Positions 7,201-10,044 of a DNA stretch of 10,044 nucleotides are shown piece after piece. The stretch spans positions 1-10,044 of the forward strand of contig JAFOKI010000098.1 of NCBI GenBank assembly GCA_017419895.1, in the 5' to 3' direction. The notes under the pieces are model-generated. The model saw nothing but the letters and a program-made list of their open reading frames with translations. It had not been told where the DNA came from and did not search any database. A program made the position numbers and the translations under genes. Position 1 is the stretch's first letter, and every line of letters starts with the position of its first letter. The DNA comes from Eubacterium sp. Lineage in GTDB: Bacteria; Bacillota; Clostridia; Peptostreptococcales; Anaerovoracaceae.

Positions 7201-7208
7201 TCACCTCT
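7201..7208 (-). promoter_or_regulatory. Strong ribosome binding site for Re-citrate synthase
   Basis: AGAGGTGA on the minus strand stands 4 bases before the ATG at 7196, preceded by an A-run. It is the strongest ribosome site in the window and lies outside the leader hairpin, so that hairpin would not directly mask it. Confidence 0.6.
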
Positions 7209-7246
7209 TTTTCTAGTCTGCCTGTATTATGTAACCCATTATTATG

Positions 7247-7283
7247 GATATACCGGCACCGCATATGCAACTGCCGGTATATC
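7247..7283 (-). repeat. Perfect 12-bp inverted repeat in the citrate operon leader
   Basis: GATATACCGGCA (7247-7258) and TGCCGGTATATC (7272-7283) are exact reverse complements around a 13-base loop that contains the palindrome GCATATGC. With the promoter placed at 7292-7320, the start site falls at about 7283-7286, so the mRNA would open with this stem at or within a few bases of its 5' end. No T-run follows (CATAATAATGGG), so it is not a simple terminator. It may be a 5' stabilising hairpin, a DNA operator, or the transcriptional stop region for the upstream mutase. Confidence 0.7.
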
Positions 7284-7300
7284 TGTATACAAGTATATCC
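7277..7300 (-). promoter_or_regulatory. Candidate GntR operator: tandem 8-bp units with TGTATACA palindrome
   Basis: On the plus strand three consecutive 8-base units read GTATATCT, GTATACAA and GTATATCC. The middle one completes the palindrome TGTATACA (7284-7291). The array covers the -10 box and predicted start site of the citrate operon promoter, the usual place for a repressor. Palindromes centred on GTATAC are common among FadR/FCD-type GntR regulators, and such a regulator is the second gene of this operon. Binding is inferred. Confidence 0.5.
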
Positions 7301-7320
7301 CTGTTAGTGTATTAAGTCAA
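7292..7320 (-). promoter_or_regulatory. Sigma-A type promoter of the Re-citrate synthase operon
   Basis: On the minus strand TTGACT (7315-7320) and TATACT (7292-7297) are separated by exactly 17 bp, close to the consensus TTGACA and TATAAT. The predicted start site is near 7283-7286, giving a leader of about 88 bases. The -35 box begins only 14 bases after the stop codon of the upstream mutase gene. Confidence 0.8.
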
Positions 7321-7334
7321 TAGATCGTTGATAT

Positions 7335-9017
7335 TTACTGTATTTCCGCAACTATCGCGCCGATCTTATCCGCTAATTGTCCGACTTTACCCTCAGACAG
7401 CTCCATTGAATCCGCTTTGGAATAATAATAGAACTTGATTTTTGGTTCCGTGCCCGACGGACGCATCGCAAACCAGGTGTCTTTATCAAGTCTGTAGATC
7501 AGGACGTTTGAGGGCGGTATATCTTTATATCCTCCTGCAAAGTCGATTTTTTCCCATTCAGCCGGGAGAAGCTTCGAGTCTGTCCTGAAGGTATCCATTA
7601 TTCGCGAAATGCGCGCGCTGCCCTCGCTTCCCTCAAGCACGAACGAAACCTGTTTCTCCGCAAAGTATCCGTATTTTCTGTAGAGACTTTCGAGATAATC
7701 GGCAATAGTCATGCCCTTCTTTCTGCAGAATGCCGCCATCTCACAAATCAGCATGGCGGCTGTGATGCCGTCTTTGTCCCTGACCCGTTCGCTGGGCGCG
7801 CAACCGATGCTTTCCTCGTAGCCGAAGAAATAGCTGTACCCTTTTTCTTCAAGTTCGGGGATCCTGCCGCATATGTTCTTGAATCCCGTCAGCGCTTCAA
7901 ACGTCTCTATACCATACGAATCCGCAATGACGCGCCCCATGTCACCTGTGACGATAGACTTGATAAGAGCATATTTCCTGTCTCGTAACAGTCCGCGCGA
8001 ATCCATGCTGTCTGCCATATAGGCGATCAGCATCGCTCCTGTCTGATTCCCGTTCAGGAACCTGTATTCTTCTCCGTCTTTTACCTCTATCGCCATCCTG
8101 TCGGCATCGGGATCTGTTGCAATGAGGACTTCAGCACCGGTCTTTTTCCCGAGCACCTCAGAAAGCGCAAACGCCTTGGGATCTTCCGGGTTCGGATATC
8201 CCACCGTAGTGAACTCCGGATCCGGCATCTCCTGCTCGGGTACCATTATGACATTCCTGAACCCACGTTTTTCGATCACCTTTTCTATCGGGATTTTTCC
8301 GGCTCCGTTAAGCGGTGTATAGACCACCGGCACGTCGAGATCCAGCTCATCCCCGTCTCTCATCGCCATCGAAAGTACATTATCCAGATACTCCGAGTCT
8401 TCCTTTTCGCCAAGCATAACAAGGAAGCCCTTTTCCGCAGCTTCCTGCGCCGGCATTTCCGGAGCACGGTCAAAAAGATCGCGGCTTTCTATCTTTTCTG
8501 ACATACCGTCTGAAATCTCTCCCGAAATCTGAGCGCCGTCCTTCCAGTAGACTTTGTATCCGTTGTATTCTTTCGGATTGTGGCTCGCTGTCATGTTGAT
8601 GCCGGTAACGGCTCCGAGTTTTCTGATAAGATACGAAAGCTCAGGTGTGGGTCTCATTTCCGGGAACATGTACGCTTTGATGCCGTTAGCGTTGAGTATA
8701 CGGGCTGCAAGTTCGGAGAACTCCTTCGAATGGTATCTGCAGTCATAAGCTATCACTGCGCCTTGCATGGGGTCTTCACCTGAAGCCAGTATGAACTCGG
8801 CAATTCCCTGAGTCGCACGGCCTACAGTCAATTCATTCATCCGGTTCGTACCTGCGCCGCATACCCCTCTGAGTCCGGCTGTACCAAAAGCAATGTCACG
8901 ATAGAATCTGTCGGTAATTTCATCCTCATCACCGCAGATGTTTTCGAGTTCGACTTTCATCGGATCATCTTCATCAAGCCTGTCGAGCCAGATCCGGTAT
9001 TTTTCTTTTGCATCCAT
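7335..9017 (-). CDS. pgcA: Phosphosugar mutase (alpha-phosphoglucomutase/phosphomannomutase family; possible phosphopentomutase)
   Basis: A 560-residue alpha-D-phosphohexomutase, close to the length of Bacillus PgcA. It moves phosphate between positions 1 and 6 of glucose (or 1 and 5 of a pentose) through a phosphoserine. Visible are FGTAGLRG (44-51), the active-site loop TASHNP with phosphoserine Ser145 (143-148), the Mg2+ loop DPDADR (302-307), the sugar-binding GYEESIG (399-405) and the C-terminal phosphate-binding RPSGTEPK (519-526). All four domains are therefore complete. The ATG at 9017 has an AGGGAGA site 6 bases upstream. It lies 67 bases after the pyrimidine-nucleoside phosphorylase. 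That enzyme releases ribose- or deoxyribose-1-phosphate, which needs a mutase to reach the 5-phosphate, so a phosphopentomutase role is plausible but not shown. No intrinsic terminator is seen before the next promoter. Confidence 0.93.
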   Translation of the reverse strand: MDAKEKYRIWLDRLDEDDPMKVELENICGDEDEITDRFYRDIAFGTAGLRGVCGAGTNRMNELTVGRATQGIAEFILASGEDPMQGAVIAYDCRYHSKEFSELAARILNANGIKAYMFPEMRPTPELSYLIRKLGAVTGINMTASHNPKEYNGYKVYWKDGAQISGEISDGMSEKIESRDLFDRAPEMPAQEAAEKGFLVMLGEKEDSEYLDNVLSMAMRDGDELDLDVPVVYTPLNGAGKIPIEKVIEKRGFRNVIMVPEQEMPDPEFTTVGYPNPEDPKAFALSEVLGKKTGAEVLIATDPDADRMAIEVKDGEEYRFLNGNQTGAMLIAYMADSMDSRGLLRDRKYALIKSIVTGDMGRVIADSYGIETFEALTGFKNICGRIPELEEKGYSYFFGYEESIGCAPSERVRDKDGITAAMLICEMAAFCRKKGMTIADYLESLYRKYGYFAEKQVSFVLEGSEGSARISRIMDTFRTDSKLLPAEWEKIDFAGGYKDIPPSNVLIYRLDKDTWFAMRPSGTEPKIKFYYYSKADSMELSEGKVGQLADKIGAIVAEIQ

Positions 9018-9050
9018 ATTCTTTCTCCCTATCGTCCCGTTTTCTATGAC

Positions 9051-9073
9051 AAACCCCGCCTGCGACGGCGGGG
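9051..9073 (-). terminator. GC-rich hairpin after the nucleoside phosphorylase (weak terminator or attenuator)
   Basis: CCCCGCC (9054-9060) pairs perfectly with GGCGGGG (9067-9073) around a 6-base loop, just 11 bases beyond the phosphorylase stop codon. On the minus strand only TTTGT follows, a poor T-tract, so termination is probably partial, allowing some read-through into the mutase gene. Confidence 0.5.
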
Positions 9074-9084
9074 CAGAAAGCGCG

Positions 9085-10044
9085 TCACGCGCCTATTATT
9101 TCTTTTATCAGATCGACTTTTTCCGGCTCTGACTCCGTGATTTCAAATGCAGCGCCCGCTGTTTCCGCAGCGGCAGCAAGCACATCACGGTCTTTACCGT
9201 AAAGAACAGCGAGCACTTCGCCGGGCTTTGTTATATCACCGCGTTTTTTGCGCAGCATTATTCCCGCAGCCGGGTCTATCACATCATCCTTTTTCTCTCT
9301 TCCGGCGCCTGTCATGCGTGACGCAATGCCGATTTTCTCGGCATCGATCTTTGTCACAAAGCCGCCCTTTCCGGCTTTTATTTCCATCCTGCACTCTGCT
9401 TTCGGCAGAAGGCTTGTATCATCGATCACCGCTGTATCACCGCCCTGCGCTGCCACAAGTTCTTTCAGTTTTTCCAGCGCTGAACCGTCTGCTATTGCGC
9501 CGCGCGCAATATCCGTGCCTTCTTCCGGGGTAATGCCCCTGCTAAGCGCGATCATCATCCCCGCCAGCCTTACGGAAAGCTCCGTTATGTCCTCAGGACC
9601 TTCACCCTTCAGTGTCTGCACTGCTTCCTCTACTTCCAGCGCGTTGCCAACGGCGTTTCCGAGCGGCTGATCCATGTCGGTTATCATGGCGACCGTCTTC
9701 TTGCCCGCCGAATCGCCGATCTCGCACATGATACGCGCGAGTTCCCTTGCGTCATCGATATTATGCATGAACGCGCCGCTTCCGCATTTCACGTCAAGCA
9801 CTATCGCGTCGCTGCCCGCGGCGAGTTTCTTGCTCATTATGCTCGAGGCAATCAGACTCATGTTTTCGACGGTGCCAGTCACATCCCTCAGCGCGTAAAT
9901 CTTCTTATCGGCAGGTGTTATCATGCCAGTCTGGCCGATGAGCGCGATGCCTATCCTGTCTATCTGTTCAAAAAACTCTTTTTCCGTGAGTTCAGTCCTG
10001 TATCCCCTTATCGCCTCAAGCTTGTCAATCGTTCCGCCGCTGAA
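9085..10044 (-). CDS. pdp: Pyrimidine-nucleoside (thymidine) phosphorylase, N-terminus outside window
   Basis: The reading frame is open to the window edge, so the start lies upstream and 319 C-terminal residues are present. The enzyme splits thymidine, deoxyuridine or uridine with phosphate into base and (deoxy)ribose-1-phosphate. Counting from the edge, GGTIDKLEAI (3-12), ALIGQTGMITPADKK (34-48) and YALRDVTGTVE (50-60) are family hallmarks. Thr5, Arg53, Ser68 and Lys72 fall at the spacings of E. coli thymidine phosphorylase Thr123, Arg171, Ser186 and Lys190, implying about 118 missing residues and a normal total of about 437. The C-terminal alpha/beta PYNP_C domain (AGKGGFVTKID onward) is complete. 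One small oddity is KCGSGAFM, where Val or Thr is more usual than Cys. Thymidine-only or broad pyrimidine specificity cannot be told. The mutase gene follows on the same strand. Confidence 0.95.
   Translation of the reverse strand, partial: FSGGTIDKLEAIRGYRTELTEKEFFEQIDRIGIALIGQTGMITPADKKIYALRDVTGTVENMSLIASSIMSKKLAAGSDAIVLDVKCGSGAFMHNIDDARELARIMCEIGDSAGKKTVAMITDMDQPLGNAVGNALEVEEAVQTLKGEGPEDITELSVRLAGMMIALSRGITPEEGTDIARGAIADGSALEKLKELVAAQGGDTAVIDDTSLLPKAECRMEIKAGKGGFVTKIDAEKIGIASRMTGAGREKKDDVIDPAAGIMLRKKRGDITKPGEVLAVLYGKDRDVLAAAAETAGAAFEITESEPEKVDLIKEIIGA

Noticed and set aside
7247..7283. The 12-bp inverted repeat as intrinsic terminator of the mutase gene.
   Set aside because: No T-run follows on either strand, and it lies downstream of a strong promoter, so it is better described as a leader element. 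A contribution to stopping upstream transcription is not excluded.
7197..7283. A riboswitch or T-box in the citrate operon leader.
   Set aside because: The leader is only about 88 bases, with one hairpin, no terminator/antiterminator pair and no recognisable T-box sequence.
1..10044. Mobile elements, prophage genes, defence systems, CRISPR arrays, tRNA or rRNA genes.
   Set aside because: All recognisable genes are housekeeping or catabolic enzymes on one strand with short gaps. No repeats, integrase or transposase motifs, or RNA-gene-like segments were seen.

Overview
The window reads as a stretch of chromosome from an anaerobic Firmicute of the class Clostridia. The evidence is a Re-type citrate synthase in place of the ordinary citrate synthase, a short (about 640 residue) single-chain aconitase, a PgcA-type phosphosugar mutase, a pyrimidine-nucleoside phosphorylase and purine-rich Shine-Dalgarno sites. 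Family or genus cannot be fixed from the sequence alone. All eight recognisable genes lie on the minus strand, so transcription runs from high to low coordinates. No RNA gene, CRISPR array, insertion sequence or prophage gene was seen, and no gap between genes exceeds about 140 bases.

In transcription order, the window starts inside a pyrimidine-nucleoside phosphorylase (9085-10044, N-terminus outside the window). A GC-rich hairpin with a poor T-tract follows, then a phosphoglucomutase/phosphomannomutase-family enzyme (7335-9017). Together they suggest nucleoside salvage feeding sugar phosphates into central metabolism, with the mutase possibly acting as a phosphopentomutase.

The 138-base gap at 7197-7334 is the regulatory core of the window. 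It holds a near-consensus sigma-A promoter (TTGACT, 17 bp, TATACT), a TGTATACA palindrome inside three tandem 8-bp units around the -10 and start site, and a perfect 12-bp inverted repeat that would begin almost at +1 of the mRNA. This promoter serves a compact operon: Re-citrate synthase (5826-7196), a GntR/FCD repressor (5172-5822), aconitase (3210-5135) and an isocitrate dehydrogenase-family enzyme (1817-3181). These three enzymes form the oxidative arm of a split TCA cycle: oxaloacetate + acetyl-CoA -> citrate -> isocitrate -> 2-oxoglutarate, the precursor of glutamate. The regulator lies between enzymes one and two, so autoregulation is a natural hypothesis.

The most unusual protein is the dehydrogenase. 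It carries about 110 residues ahead of its catalytic domain, including roughly 37 residues made almost only of Ala, Glu, Lys and Arg. Downstream are an M29 metallo-aminopeptidase (644-1753), perhaps with its own promoter, and the N-terminal 185 residues of a C45-type self-processing acyltransferase/hydrolase (1-556). That pair points to peptide or amide turnover and may be a separate functional unit. Most of the window is conventional metabolism. The less described parts are the operon's control region, the embedded GntR regulator and the dehydrogenase extension.
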